A stretch of 64,000 nt of DNA from Leifsonia sp040686855. GTDB taxonomy: Bacteria > Actinomycetota > Actinomycetes > Actinomycetales > Microbacteriaceae. How positions within the stretch are numbered: the stretch's first letter is position 1; the number at the start of each line of letters is the position of its first letter. The position numbers and the translations under genes are program-made. Below the pieces are notes generated by a model. That model was not told the DNA's origin and ran no database searches. It saw only the letters and a list, made by a program, of their open reading frames with translations. The DNA lies in NCBI RefSeq assembly GCF_040686855.1, contig NZ_JBFBOG010000001.1, positions 124,001 to 188,000 on the forward strand, in the 5' to 3' direction. Shown here piece after piece: positions 25,948 to 33,492 of this stretch.

Positions 25948-26677
25948 CCAGCGCCTCGGGCAGCGTGAACGCGCCCGCGTAGAGCGCTTTGCCGACGATC
26001 GCGCCCTCGAGGCCCAGCGGGACGAGCTCGCGCAGCGCGGCGATGTCGTCGAGGTTCGAGATGCCTCCGGAGGCGACCACGGGACGCTCGGTGCGGTCGA
26101 GCACCTGGCGCAGGAGGTCGAGGTTGGGGCCGCGGAGCGTGCCGTCCTTGGTGACGTCGGTGACGACGTACCGCGCGCAGCCGGCGTCCTCCAGACGGTC
26201 CAGCACCTCCCACAGGTCGCCACCCTCGCGCGTCCAGCCGCGGGCCGCGAGCGTCGTGCCGCGCACGTCCAGGCCCACCGCGATCGCCTCGCCGTACTGG
26301 CTGATCGCGTGCGCGGCCCACTCCGGGTTCTCCAGGGCGGCGGTGCCGAGGTTGACGCGGGAGGCACCTGCCTCGAGCGCCTGCTCCAGCGACTCGTCGT
26401 CGCGGATGCCGCCGGACAGCTCGATGCTGACGCCCTTCACCTGGTGGATGACACGCTTCAGGAGGGAGCGGTTCTCTCCGCGGCCGAACGCGGCGTCGAG
26501 GTCGACCAGGTGGATCCACTCGGCGCCCGCTTCGGCCCACTCGGCGGCCGCGTCCACCGGGTCGCCGTAGCTGGTCTCGCTGCCGGCCTCGCCCTGCGTG
26601 AGGCGAACCGCCTTGCCGTCGGCGACGTCCACAGCGGGAAGGAGGACGAGTCGGGGCGTGGTGAGAAAGTCGGTCAT
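25931..26677 (-). CDS. priA: PriA: bifunctional HisA / TrpF isomerase
   Basis: 248 residues, a TIM barrel with LLPAVDVADGKAVRLTQGE (catalytic Asp in the first strand), VDLDAAFGRGEN, VELSGGIRDDESLEQAL-type half-barrel phosphate loops, VVTDVTKDGTLRGPNLDLL (second catalytic Asp) and VVASGGISNLDDI. In Actinobacteria the HisA homologue is usually PriA, which performs both ProFAR isomerisation in histidine synthesis and PRA isomerisation in tryptophan synthesis. No separate trpF is in the window, so bifunctionality is inferred. It follows hisH by 49 bases. Confidence 0.93.
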   Translation of the reverse strand: MTDFLTTPRLVLLPAVDVADGKAVRLTQGEAGSETSYGDPVDAAAEWAEAGAEWIHLVDLDAAFGRGENRSLLKRVIHQVKGVSIELSGGIRDDESLEQALEAGASRVNLGTAALENPEWAAHAISQYGEAIAVGLDVRGTTLAARGWTREGGDLWEVLDRLEDAGCARYVVTDVTKDGTLRGPNLDLLRQVLDRTERPVVASGGISNLDDIAALRELVPLGLEGAIVGKALYAGAFTLPEALDVAGR

Positions 26678-26726
26678 CGTTTCCTTACGTTCTTCCGCGG
26701 CGCGGACGGATGGTTCGTGCGGTCGG

Positions 26727-27368
26727 CTAGAGCGAGCGGACCCAGTTGCGGAGCAGCCGGATGCCGGCCTGCCCCGACTTCTCGGGGTGGAACTGCGTCG
26801 CGCTCAGCGGGCCGTTCTCGACCGCCGCGACGAAGGGCGTGCCGTGGTCAGCCCAGGTCACCTTCGGCGTGGGGAACGGGGCCTCGGGGTGCAGCGTCCA
26901 GTCCTGCGCGGCGTACGAGTGGACGAAGTAGAAGCGCTCGTCCTGCAGTCCGTCGAACAGCACCGAGTCCTCGGGTGCGCGGACGGTGTTCCAGCCCATG
27001 TGCGGGACGACATCGGCCTTCAGGAGGTCGACCGTGCCCGGCCACTCCCCCAGCCCCTCGGTCTCGAGGCCGTTCTCGACGCCGCGGTCGAACATGATCT
27101 GCATGCCCACGCAGATCCCGAGCACCGGGCGGCCTCCCGCCAGGCGGCGGTCGATGACCTCGTCGCCGTGGGATGCGCGCAGCGCCTCCGCGACCGCGGT
27201 GAACGCGCCGACGCCCGGCACCAGGAGGCCGTCGGCCTGCTGGGCGCGCCTGCGGTTGCCGGTCAGCTCGACCGCGGCTCCCGCGGCTTCGAGCGCCTTC
27301 ACGGCCGAGTGGACGTTGCCCGTGCCGTAGTCGAAGACGACGACGTCCGGCTTGCGCTCGTCGCTCAC
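26727..27368 (-). CDS. hisH: Imidazole glycerol phosphate synthase glutaminase subunit
   Basis: 213 residues from GTG 27368, overlapping the hisB stop (GTGA). Class I glutamine amidotransferase: VVFDYGTGNVHSAVKAL at the start, the oxyanion strand LLVPGVGAFT, nucleophile Cys in VLGICVGMQIMFD, and the His-Glu pair in ATQFHPEKSG. It supplies ammonia to HisF (not in the window) in histidine synthesis. All catalytic residues are present. Confidence 0.96.
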   Translation of the reverse strand: MSDERKPDVVVFDYGTGNVHSAVKALEAAGAAVELTGNRRRAQQADGLLVPGVGAFTAVAEALRASHGDEVIDRRLAGGRPVLGICVGMQIMFDRGVENGLETEGLGEWPGTVDLLKADVVPHMGWNTVRAPEDSVLFDGLQDERFYFVHSYAAQDWTLHPEAPFPTPKVTWADHGTPFVAAVENGPLSATQFHPEKSGQAGIRLLRNWVRSL

Positions 27369-27967
27369 AGCGCCCCCTTCGTGGACGGGATGCCGGTGAT
27401 CAGCGGGTCGAGCGCCTTCGCCTGGCGGAACGCGCGCGCGAACGCCTTGAACTCGGCCTCGGCGATGTGGTGCGGGTCACGGCCGCCGACCACGGTGATG
27501 TGCGTGGTGATGGCGGCGTTGAAGGAGATCGCCTCGAACACGTGCCGCACCATCGAGCCGGTGAAGTGGCCGCCGATGAGGTGCAGCTCGAAGCCCACGG
27601 GCTCACCGGTGTGCACGAGGTACGGACGCCCGGAGATGTCGACGACGGCCTGCACCAGCGCCTCGTCCAACGGCACCAGTGCGTCGCCGTACCGTGAGAT
27701 GCCGGCTTTGTCACCGAGAGCCTGACGGATCGCCTGGCCGAGGACGATGCCGATGTCCTCCACCGTGTGGTGGACGTCGATGTCGGTGTCGCCGGTCGCG
27801 CGGATGCGCAGATCGGTGAGCGAGTGCTTGGCGAACGCGGTGAGCAGGTGGTCGTAGAAGGGGACGCTCGTCTGGATGTCGGACGTGCCGGTGCCGTCGA
27901 GGTCGAGGGTGAGCTCGATGCTCGACTCGCTCGTCTCGCGGGTGACCGTGGCGGCGCGGTTCGTCAT
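27365..27967 (-). CDS. hisB: Imidazoleglycerol-phosphate dehydratase
   Basis: 200 residues from ATG 27967, overlapping the hisC stop (ATGA). Mn-binding His motifs FYDHLLTAFAKHSLTD, VHHTVEDIGIVLG and GGHFTGSMVRHVFEA are intact, as is the final GRDPHHIAEAEFKAFARA. The monofunctional actinobacterial form lacks the phosphatase domain found in E. coli HisB. It catalyses the dehydration to imidazole acetol phosphate. Confidence 0.97.
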   Translation of the reverse strand: MTNRAATVTRETSESSIELTLDLDGTGTSDIQTSVPFYDHLLTAFAKHSLTDLRIRATGDTDIDVHHTVEDIGIVLGQAIRQALGDKAGISRYGDALVPLDEALVQAVVDISGRPYLVHTGEPVGFELHLIGGHFTGSMVRHVFEAISFNAAITTHITVVGGRDPHHIAEAEFKAFARAFRQAKALDPLITGIPSTKGAL

Positions 27968-29121
27968 AGGTCCGAGTCTATCGGGGCGGGCTCCGTGCGC
28001 TCCGGGGCATCGTCCACTGTGGATAACTCGTCCGCCGCCGTCGCCGGGCGCCCGAGGGCGGCCAGCGCCTCCAGGAACGCGGTCGTCTCCTGCTCGGTGC
28101 CGGCGGTCACGCGCAGGTGGTGCGGGATGCCGACATCGCGCACCAGGATCCCCTGCTCGGCCAGTGCCTCGAACGTCGCGTGCGGGTCGGCGACGCCGCC
28201 GAACAGCACGAAGTTGCTGCCGCTGCGGTGGGGCGTGTAGCCGAGGGCGGCGAGCTCCGTGACGAGCCGATCGCGTTGCAGGCGGATCTCGCCGACGGTG
28301 GCCAGCATCTCGTCGGAGTGAGCGAGCGCGCCGAGCGCGGCAGCCTGCGTGATCGCCGACAGGTGGTACGGCAGGCGGACGAGCCGGAGGGCGTCGTTCA
28401 CCGCGGGGTCGGCGGCGAGGTACCCGACGCGGGCGCCGGCGAAGGCGAACGCCTTGCTCATCGTGCGCGAGATCAGGAGACGCGGGCGGCCGGACAGCAG
28501 GGTCAGGGCCGAGGGCGTGCCGTCCGGCAGGAACTCGGCGTACGCCTCGTCCACGACGACGATGCCGCGCGCGGCGTCGTACGCCGCCTCGACCGTCGCG
28601 AGGTCGAGCGGCGTGCCGGTCGGGTTGTTGGGCGAGCAGAGGATCACGATGTCGGGATCCAGCGTCCGGATCTGCTCGGCGGCGGTCTCGGGCGAGAGCT
28701 CGTAGTCCGCATCCCGCGTGCCCGCGACATACGCGGTGCCGGTGCCCGCGGCGAGCAGCGGATACATCGAGTACGTCGGCGCGAAACCGAGCAGCGTGCG
28801 CCCAGGGCCGCCGAACGCCTGCAGGATGTGCTGCAGCACCTCGTTCGAGCCGTTCGCCGCCCAGATCTCGTCAGCGGTCAGGTCGTGGCCGAGGTAGCGC
28901 GCGAACGCCTCGCGGAGCTCGGTGAACTCCCGGTCGGGGTAGCGGTTCACGCCGCCGACGGCCGCGGCGACCCGCGCGACGATGTCGGACGCCACATCCT
29001 CGGGAATGGGATGCGTGTTCTCGTTCACGTTCAGCGCGACGGGCACCGGACGCTGCGGCGCGCCGTACGGTGAACGACCGCGGAGGTCGTCTCGGATCGG
29101 CAGCTCGGAGAGGGAGGTCAC
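27964..29121 (-). CDS. hisC: Histidinol-phosphate aminotransferase
   Basis: 385 residues from GTG 29121, class II PLP aminotransferase. LNVNENTHPIPEDV and NRYPDREFTELREAFARYL at the N-terminus are standard for HisC; ILCSPNNPTGTPLDL contains the NPTG substrate motif; VVDEAYAEF carries the Asp that contacts PLP nitrogen; RTMSKAFAFAGARVGYL includes the PLP Lys. It is the first gene of hisC-hisB-hisH-priA-sseB-like, coupled by 4-base overlaps at the first two junctions. The upstream 230 bases hold repeats but no recognised attenuator. Confidence 0.96.
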   Translation of the reverse strand: MTSLSELPIRDDLRGRSPYGAPQRPVPVALNVNENTHPIPEDVASDIVARVAAAVGGVNRYPDREFTELREAFARYLGHDLTADEIWAANGSNEVLQHILQAFGGPGRTLLGFAPTYSMYPLLAAGTGTAYVAGTRDADYELSPETAAEQIRTLDPDIVILCSPNNPTGTPLDLATVEAAYDAARGIVVVDEAYAEFLPDGTPSALTLLSGRPRLLISRTMSKAFAFAGARVGYLAADPAVNDALRLVRLPYHLSAITQAAALGALAHSDEMLATVGEIRLQRDRLVTELAALGYTPHRSGSNFVLFGGVADPHATFEALAEQGILVRDVGIPHHLRVTAGTEQETTAFLEALAALGRPATAADELSTVDDAPERTEPAPIDSDL

Positions 29122-29351
29122 CCTTCAATCGTAGTCAGCGCTACACGACCGCTCCGCCGGATGACGGCGTGCGACGGACGGTGTACGAACGACGTGCCGG
29201 ACTTGCCCACAACGTCTCGAAGGAGCCGCTACGCCCGCGCGAAACGGAGGTCTTAGCGGCCCGACGCGCCGCTGGCGGCGAGAAACGGAGGACACCTGTG
29301 GTCCCCCGGGCCCGGGATTCCTCCCTTTCGGCAACGCTCCCCGGCGAGGAC
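29122..29351. other. Intergenic region upstream of hisC: direct repeats and hairpins
   Basis: No gene is seen. The region holds two direct copies of GAAACGGAGG (about 29241 and 29283), a GCCGCTA...TAGCGGC hairpin (about 29226-29261) and a 12-bp palindrome CCCGGGCCCGGG at 29305-29316. It must contain the hisC promoter and the end of the LysM transcript. Confidence 0.55.
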
Positions 29352-29735
29352 CTACTTGGCGTACTTGGCCGGAACCGCGAGCTGCTGGCCCGGGGTGACG
29401 ACGGCCGAGTCGAGGCCGTTGAGGGAGACGATGTCGGCGATCACGTCGCGCGGGTCGGCGTTGGGGGCGACGCGCTCGGCGACCGACCAGAGGGAGTCGC
29501 CGGAGGCGACGGTGACGTACTGGAAGGTGACGTGCGTCTGCTCGCCGGTGGCGACGGCGCCGCCGCCGTTGAGGGCGAAGACCAGTGCGCCGACGACCAG
29601 CGGCAGCGCGACGAGCGCGGACAGCACAGCGCGACCGCGGCGCGTGAGGCGCAGACGGACGCGCGCGCCCTCGGGAAGCGGCGGCACCGCCCGAAGGGTG
29701 GTGGGAACCGACTCGCTCATCAGTACTGCACTCAT
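29352..29735 (-). CDS. LysM-domain membrane protein, candidate SOS-induced division suppressor
   Basis: 127 residues from ATG 29735, with GAGGAGG 8 bases upstream. A basic, Pro-rich N-terminus (about 1-38) is followed by one membrane helix (VLSALVALPLVVGALVFALN) and a C-terminal LysM domain (VTFQYVTVASGDSLWSVAERV then NGLDSAVVTPGQQLAVP). It is divergent from lexA. In other Gram-positives the gene in this position encodes an SOS-induced division inhibitor: yneA in Bacillus, divS in Corynebacterium, Rv2719c (ChiZ) in Mycobacterium. Size, LysM and location match YneA-like proteins. The function is inferred from context. Confidence 0.8.
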   Translation of the reverse strand: MSAVLMSESVPTTLRAVPPLPEGARVRLRLTRRGRAVLSALVALPLVVGALVFALNGGGAVATGEQTHVTFQYVTVASGDSLWSVAERVAPNADPRDVIADIVSLNGLDSAVVTPGQQLAVPAKYAK

Positions 29736-29776
29736 GGCCGTGACCTCCTCAGAATCGCGGGTGCGAAGCTGTGTTC

Positions 29777-29790
29777 CGAATGTATCTTCG
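29777..29790 (-). promoter_or_regulatory. LexA-like site over the -10 of the LysM gene (weak)
   Basis: On the minus strand it reads CGAAGATACATTCG, an imperfect palindrome differing from the recA site (CGAAGATATGTTCG) at two central positions. It overlaps the TACATT -10 element. Against the Gram-positive LexA consensus it has about three mismatches. Confidence 0.35.
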
Positions 29791-29807
29791 AATGTCTGAA
29801 TCCGCAA
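29779..29807 (-). promoter_or_regulatory. Promoter of the LysM gene
   Basis: On the minus strand TTGCGG (29802-29807), 17-base spacer, TACATT (29779-29784). This is a good sigma-70 match, about 44 bases upstream of the start codon. Confidence 0.6.
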
Positions 29808-29864
29808 GGGGCCGTTCGAAGCGGCACGGACAGGAGAAATCGCCGATGAAGTTCGCGACACACT

Positions 29865-29878
29865 CGAACACATGTTTG
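29865..29878 (+). promoter_or_regulatory. LexA operator (SOS box) of lexA
   Basis: CGAACACATGTTTG matches the Gram-positive SOS box CGAAC-RNRY-GTTYC at all but the last base. It overlaps the -35 element of the lexA promoter, consistent with autorepression. Confidence 0.75.
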
Positions 29879-29904
29879 TCTTCCCTCCTGGACGCGGATA
29901 CAGT
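29876..29904 (+). promoter_or_regulatory. lexA promoter
   Basis: TTGTCT (29876-29881), 17-base spacer, TACAGT (29899-29904). The transcript would start near 29911 and have a leader of about 85 bases. Confidence 0.65.
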
Positions 29905-29994
29905 TTCGACTGTCTGAGGACATCAGATCAGGAACCACCGACATTCCTGCCGGAGAGCACCCGGCGGACGGCCCCAGGCCCAGAGAGGACGCCC

Positions 29995-30675
29995 GTGTCG
30001 AACGAGAACCAGGCCCGCGGAGGCACCCGCCGACGCAAGAACCTGAGCGACAAGCAGCTGGCCATCCTCGACGTGATCCAGAAGTCGGTGAACCAGCGCG
30101 GCTATCCGCCGAGCATGCGCGAGATCGGCGACGCGGTCGGCCTCTCCTCCCTCTCGTCGGTGACCCACCAGCTCAACCAGCTCGAGCTGAGCGGCTACCT
30201 GCGCCGCGACCCGAACCGCCCGCGCGCGCTCGAGATCCTGATCGACCTGCCCAGCGCGTCCGGCGACACCCCTGACTACGAGAACCAGACGCCCGTCGGC
30301 GATGCGGCGATGGTGCCGCTGGTCGGCCGTATCGCGGCCGGAATCCCGATCACCGCCGAGCAGCAGGTCGACGAGGTCTTCCCCCTCCCCCGCCAGCTGG
30401 TCGGCAACGGCGAGCTCTTCATGCTCAAAGTGGTCGGCGAGTCGATGATCGACGCGGCCATCTGCGACGGCGACTGGGTGGTCGTGCGGGCACAGAACAC
30501 GGCCGAGAACGGCGACATCGTCGCGGCGATGCTCGACGAGGAGGCGACGGTCAAGGTGTTCCGGCAGCGCGACGGCCACACCTGGCTGCTGCCGCGGAAC
30601 TCCAACTTCGAGCCGATCCTCGGCGACTTCGCGACGGTGCTCGGCAAGGTCGTCGCGGTCCTCCGCGCCGTCTGA
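29995..30675 (+). CDS. lexA: LexA repressor
   Basis: 226 residues from GTG 29995, with GAGAGG upstream. Winged HTH at about 18-80 (LSDKQLAILDVIQKSV, YPPSMREIGDAVGLSSLSSV). The self-cleavage site is Ala115-Gly116 in VGRIAAGIPI, the nucleophile is Ser150 in VVGESMID, and the general base is Lys187 in ATVKVFR. It represses the SOS regulon until RecA filaments trigger autocleavage. Predicted targets in this window are lexA itself, recA and possibly the divergent LysM gene. A longer frame starting at 29872 overlaps the operator and is unlikely. Confidence 0.97.
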   Translation: MSNENQARGGTRRRKNLSDKQLAILDVIQKSVNQRGYPPSMREIGDAVGLSSLSSVTHQLNQLELSGYLRRDPNRPRALEILIDLPSASGDTPDYENQTPVGDAAMVPLVGRIAAGIPITAEQQVDEVFPLPRQLVGNGELFMLKVVGESMIDAAICDGDWVVVRAQNTAENGDIVAAMLDEEATVKVFRQRDGHTWLLPRNSNFEPILGDFATVLGKVVAVLRAV

Positions 30676-30703
30676 TGCGTACCGCCCGCGGCCGGCTCGG
30701 CGG

Positions 30704-31054
30704 TCACGCCCAGCCGAGCTCCTTCAGCCGGGCGTCGTCCAGCCCGAAGTAGTGCCCGATCTCGTGGACGACCGTGACGCGCACGCGCGCCCGCAGCTCC
30801 TCCAGCGACGACGCGGAGGCCTCGAGGTTGTTCCGGTACAGCGTGATGCGGTCGGGCAGCTCCCCGAATCCGTACACCGACCGCCGGGTCAGCGGCCGCC
30901 CGCTGTAGAGCCCGAACAATCGCGGTCGCGCGCCCGGCGGCTGGTCCTCGATGAGGATGGCGACGTTCTCGAGCGGGCCGACCATGTCGTCAGGGAGGGA
31001 GTCGAGGATGTCCCCCACCATCCGCTCGAACTCCTCATCGGGGATGCGCACCAT
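30704..31054 (-). CDS. Minimal zincin-type metallopeptidase-family protein
   Basis: 116 residues starting MVRIPDEEFERMVGDILDSLP. HEIGH at residues 97-101 is the zinc-binding HExxH motif, followed by YFGLDDARLKELGW, where Asp is a plausible third ligand. The N-terminal part (LENVAILIEDQPP, LFGLYSGRPLTRRS, ITLYRNNLEA) is typical of the small one-domain 'metallopeptidase family' proteins of Actinobacteria. Peptidase activity has not been shown to my knowledge; cytosolic. It lies downstream of the metE terminator and converges with lexA. Confidence 0.87.
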   Translation of the reverse strand: MVRIPDEEFERMVGDILDSLPDDMVGPLENVAILIEDQPPGARPRLFGLYSGRPLTRRSVYGFGELPDRITLYRNNLEASASSLEELRARVRVTVVHEIGHYFGLDDARLKELGWA

Positions 31055-31075
31055 GCGCTCATCCTGCCCGACGCC

Positions 31076-31125
31076 GAAGCGCCCCGGGGCGGTGTCCGCG
31101 GACAGCGGACGCCCCGAGGCGCTTC
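31076..31125 (-). terminator. metE terminator
   Basis: Inverted repeat: GAAGCGCCCCGGGGC at 31076-31090 and its near-complement at 31111-31125 (one mismatch in 15 bp), with a 20-base loop that can form a smaller GTCCGC/GCGGAC hairpin. It follows the metE stop (31141) by 16 bases. Confidence 0.7.
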
Positions 31126-31140
31126 ATCGCGATCAGACGA

Positions 31141-33492
31141 TCAGGCGGTCACGGCCGCCTTCTCGCGCACTCCTCGCGTCGCCTCGATGATGTTGCGGAG
31201 CGACGCGACCGTCTCGTCGTACCCACGGGTCTTGAGCCCGCAGTCCGGGTTCACCCAGAGCTGACGGCCCGGGATGGCGCTGAGCGCCGTCTCGAGCAGT
31301 TCGGTGACCTCGGCGACCGACGGCACGCGCGGCGAGTGGATGTCGTAGACACCCGGGCCGATCCCGTGCTCGAAGCCGGAGCGCTGGATGTCGTGCACGA
31401 CCTCCATGCGGCTGCGCGCGGCCTCGATGCTGGTCACGTCGGCGTCCAGATTGCGGATCGCGTCGATCACCACGCCGAACTCCGAATAGCAGAGGTGCGT
31501 GTGGATCTGCGTCTCGTCGGCGACGCCCGAGGTGGCGAGGCGGAAGGAGCCGACCGACCACTCCAGGTAGTCGTCCTGGTCGCGCTTCTTGAGCGGCAGC
31601 AGCTCGCGCAGCGCCGGCTCGTCGACCTGCACGACGCGGATGCCCGCCTGCTCCAGGTCGGCGATCTCGTCGCGGAGGGCGAGGGCGACCTGGCGGGCCG
31701 TCTCTCCGAGCGGCTGGTCGTCGCGGACGAACGACCACGCCAGGATGGTCACCGGGCCGGTCAGCATGCCCTTGACCGGCTTGGACGTCAGGCTCTGCGT
31801 GTACGACGACCAGTCGACCGTGATCGGCGCGGGCCGCGACACGTCGCCCCACAGGATGGACGGACGCGTGCACCGCGACCCGTACGACTGCACCCAGCCG
31901 TTCTGGGTGACCGCGAAGCCGTCCAGGTTCTCGGCGAAGTACTGCACCATGTCGTTGCGCTCCGGCTCGCCGTGCACGATGACATCGATCCCGATCTCCT
32001 CCTGGAGGTCGACGACGCGCTTGATCTCGTCGCGCATCCGGCCCAGGTACTCCGCCTCGCTGATCAGGCCCTTCGCGAGCTGGGCGCGTGAGCGGCGGAT
32101 GTCGGCGGTCTGCGGGAAGGAGCCGATCGTGGTGGTCGGCAGGAACGGCAGGCCCAGGGCCTCCTCCTGCGCCGCCTGGCGTGCGTCGTAGTCGCCGCGG
32201 CGGAAGTCGGCGCGGGTCAGCGCCGCCTCGCGCTCGCGCACGGCCGGGACGCGCACCCCGGGCGCCGAGGCCCGGTCGGCGAGCGCCGCGGTGGCCGCGG
32301 TCAGCTCCTCCTGGATGGCCTCGTGGCCATCCACGATCCCGCGGGCGAGGACGGCGACCTGCGCGACCTTCTGGTCGGCGAAGGCGAGCCAGGTCTTGAG
32401 GCGCACGTCCAGCTCGGGCTCGTCGTCCACATCGTGCGGCACGTGCAGCAGCGAGGTGGAGGTCGACACCGTCACGGACGGGCTGAGCGACAGGAGCTCG
32501 GTGAGCGTCCCGAACGCCGCCTCCAGGTCGCCGCGCCAGATGTTGTGGCCGTCGATCACGCCGCCGACGACGGTCTTGGCGGCGAGCGCCGCCGCCGTCG
32601 ACGCGTCGAGGCCGGTCGGCACCGTGCCGCGGACGAGGTCGAGCGAGATCGCCTCGACGGGCGTGGCCACCAGCGGCGCGAGCGCGTCGTCCAGGCTGCC
32701 GTACGGCGCCGCGACGAAGATCGCCGGCCGGTCGGTCGCGCCGGCGAGGTCGTCGTAGGCCGTGCGGACGGCGTCGAGCACCGCATCCCGCGGTTCGTCG
32801 ATGCTCTCGCTGACGAGCGCCGGCTCGTCCAGCTGCACCCAGGGCGCACCCGCGGCGGCGAGCCGCGAGAGCAGCTGGCGGTACACCGGCAGGAGGTCGC
32901 CCAGGCGCGACAGCGGACGGAAGCCCTCGGGGGCGTCGTCGCTCGCCTTGCTGAGCAGCAGGAAGGTGACCGGACCGACGACCACCGGTCGCGTCACGAA
33001 GCCCGCCTCGCGGGCCTCCTCGAACTCGCGCACGATGCGGTCGGACGCGAGACGGAAGTCCGTCTCCGGCCCGATCTCCGGCACCAGGTAGTGGTAGTTG
33101 GAGTCGAACCACTTGGTCATCTCCAGCGGCGGGTTCTCCCCCTCGCCGCGGGCGATGGTGAAGTAGCCTGCGAGGTCCACGGAGCCGTCCGCGCCGGCGA
33201 GCCCGGCGAACCGCGATGGGATGGCGCCGACGGTGACCGCCGCATCCAGCACCTGGTCGTAGTAGCTGAAGCTCTCCGGGATGGACGCGTCGGTGCGGCC
33301 GAGGCCGAGGGACGCAAGGCGCTCGCGGGTGGCCGAGCGCAGGTCGGCGGCCGTGGCCTCCAGCTCGTCCGCGGTGATGCTGCCGGCCCAGAACGCCTCG
33401 ACGGCCTTCTTGAGCTCGCGGCGGCGGCCGATGCGCGGGTAGCCGATGATCGTGCCCGCGGGAAAGGCGGGGCGCGCGGTGGTGTCGGTCAT
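31141..33492 (-). CDS. metE: Cobalamin-independent methionine synthase
   Basis: 783 residues from ATG 33492, overlapping the metF stop (ATGA). Two tandem barrels: the N-terminal one begins IIGYPRIGRRRELKKAVEAF, and the C-terminal one has LPTTTIGSFPQTADIR. Zinc ligands are visible as His and Cys in HTHLCYSEFG, the Glu of that motif, and Cys in NPDCGLKTRG. HGEPERNDMVQYF is the conserved loop around the folate and homocysteine site. The enzyme transfers the methyl group from 5-methyl-THF polyglutamate to homocysteine; MetF, encoded just upstream, makes that methyl donor. Confidence 0.97.
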   Translation of the reverse strand: MTDTTARPAFPAGTIIGYPRIGRRRELKKAVEAFWAGSITADELEATAADLRSATRERLASLGLGRTDASIPESFSYYDQVLDAAVTVGAIPSRFAGLAGADGSVDLAGYFTIARGEGENPPLEMTKWFDSNYHYLVPEIGPETDFRLASDRIVREFEEAREAGFVTRPVVVGPVTFLLLSKASDDAPEGFRPLSRLGDLLPVYRQLLSRLAAAGAPWVQLDEPALVSESIDEPRDAVLDAVRTAYDDLAGATDRPAIFVAAPYGSLDDALAPLVATPVEAISLDLVRGTVPTGLDASTAAALAAKTVVGGVIDGHNIWRGDLEAAFGTLTELLSLSPSVTVSTSTSLLHVPHDVDDEPELDVRLKTWLAFADQKVAQVAVLARGIVDGHEAIQEELTAATAALADRASAPGVRVPAVREREAALTRADFRRGDYDARQAAQEEALGLPFLPTTTIGSFPQTADIRRSRAQLAKGLISEAEYLGRMRDEIKRVVDLQEEIGIDVIVHGEPERNDMVQYFAENLDGFAVTQNGWVQSYGSRCTRPSILWGDVSRPAPITVDWSSYTQSLTSKPVKGMLTGPVTILAWSFVRDDQPLGETARQVALALRDEIADLEQAGIRVVQVDEPALRELLPLKKRDQDDYLEWSVGSFRLATSGVADETQIHTHLCYSEFGVVIDAIRNLDADVTSIEAARSRMEVVHDIQRSGFEHGIGPGVYDIHSPRVPSVAEVTELLETALSAIPGRQLWVNPDCGLKTRGYDETVASLRNIIEATRGVREKAAVTA

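Noticed and set aside
28018..28026. Perfect DnaA-box 9-mer (TTATCCACA on the minus strand)
   Set aside because: It lies inside the hisC coding sequence and is single. No cluster of boxes or oriC neighbours (dnaA, dnaN) is present.
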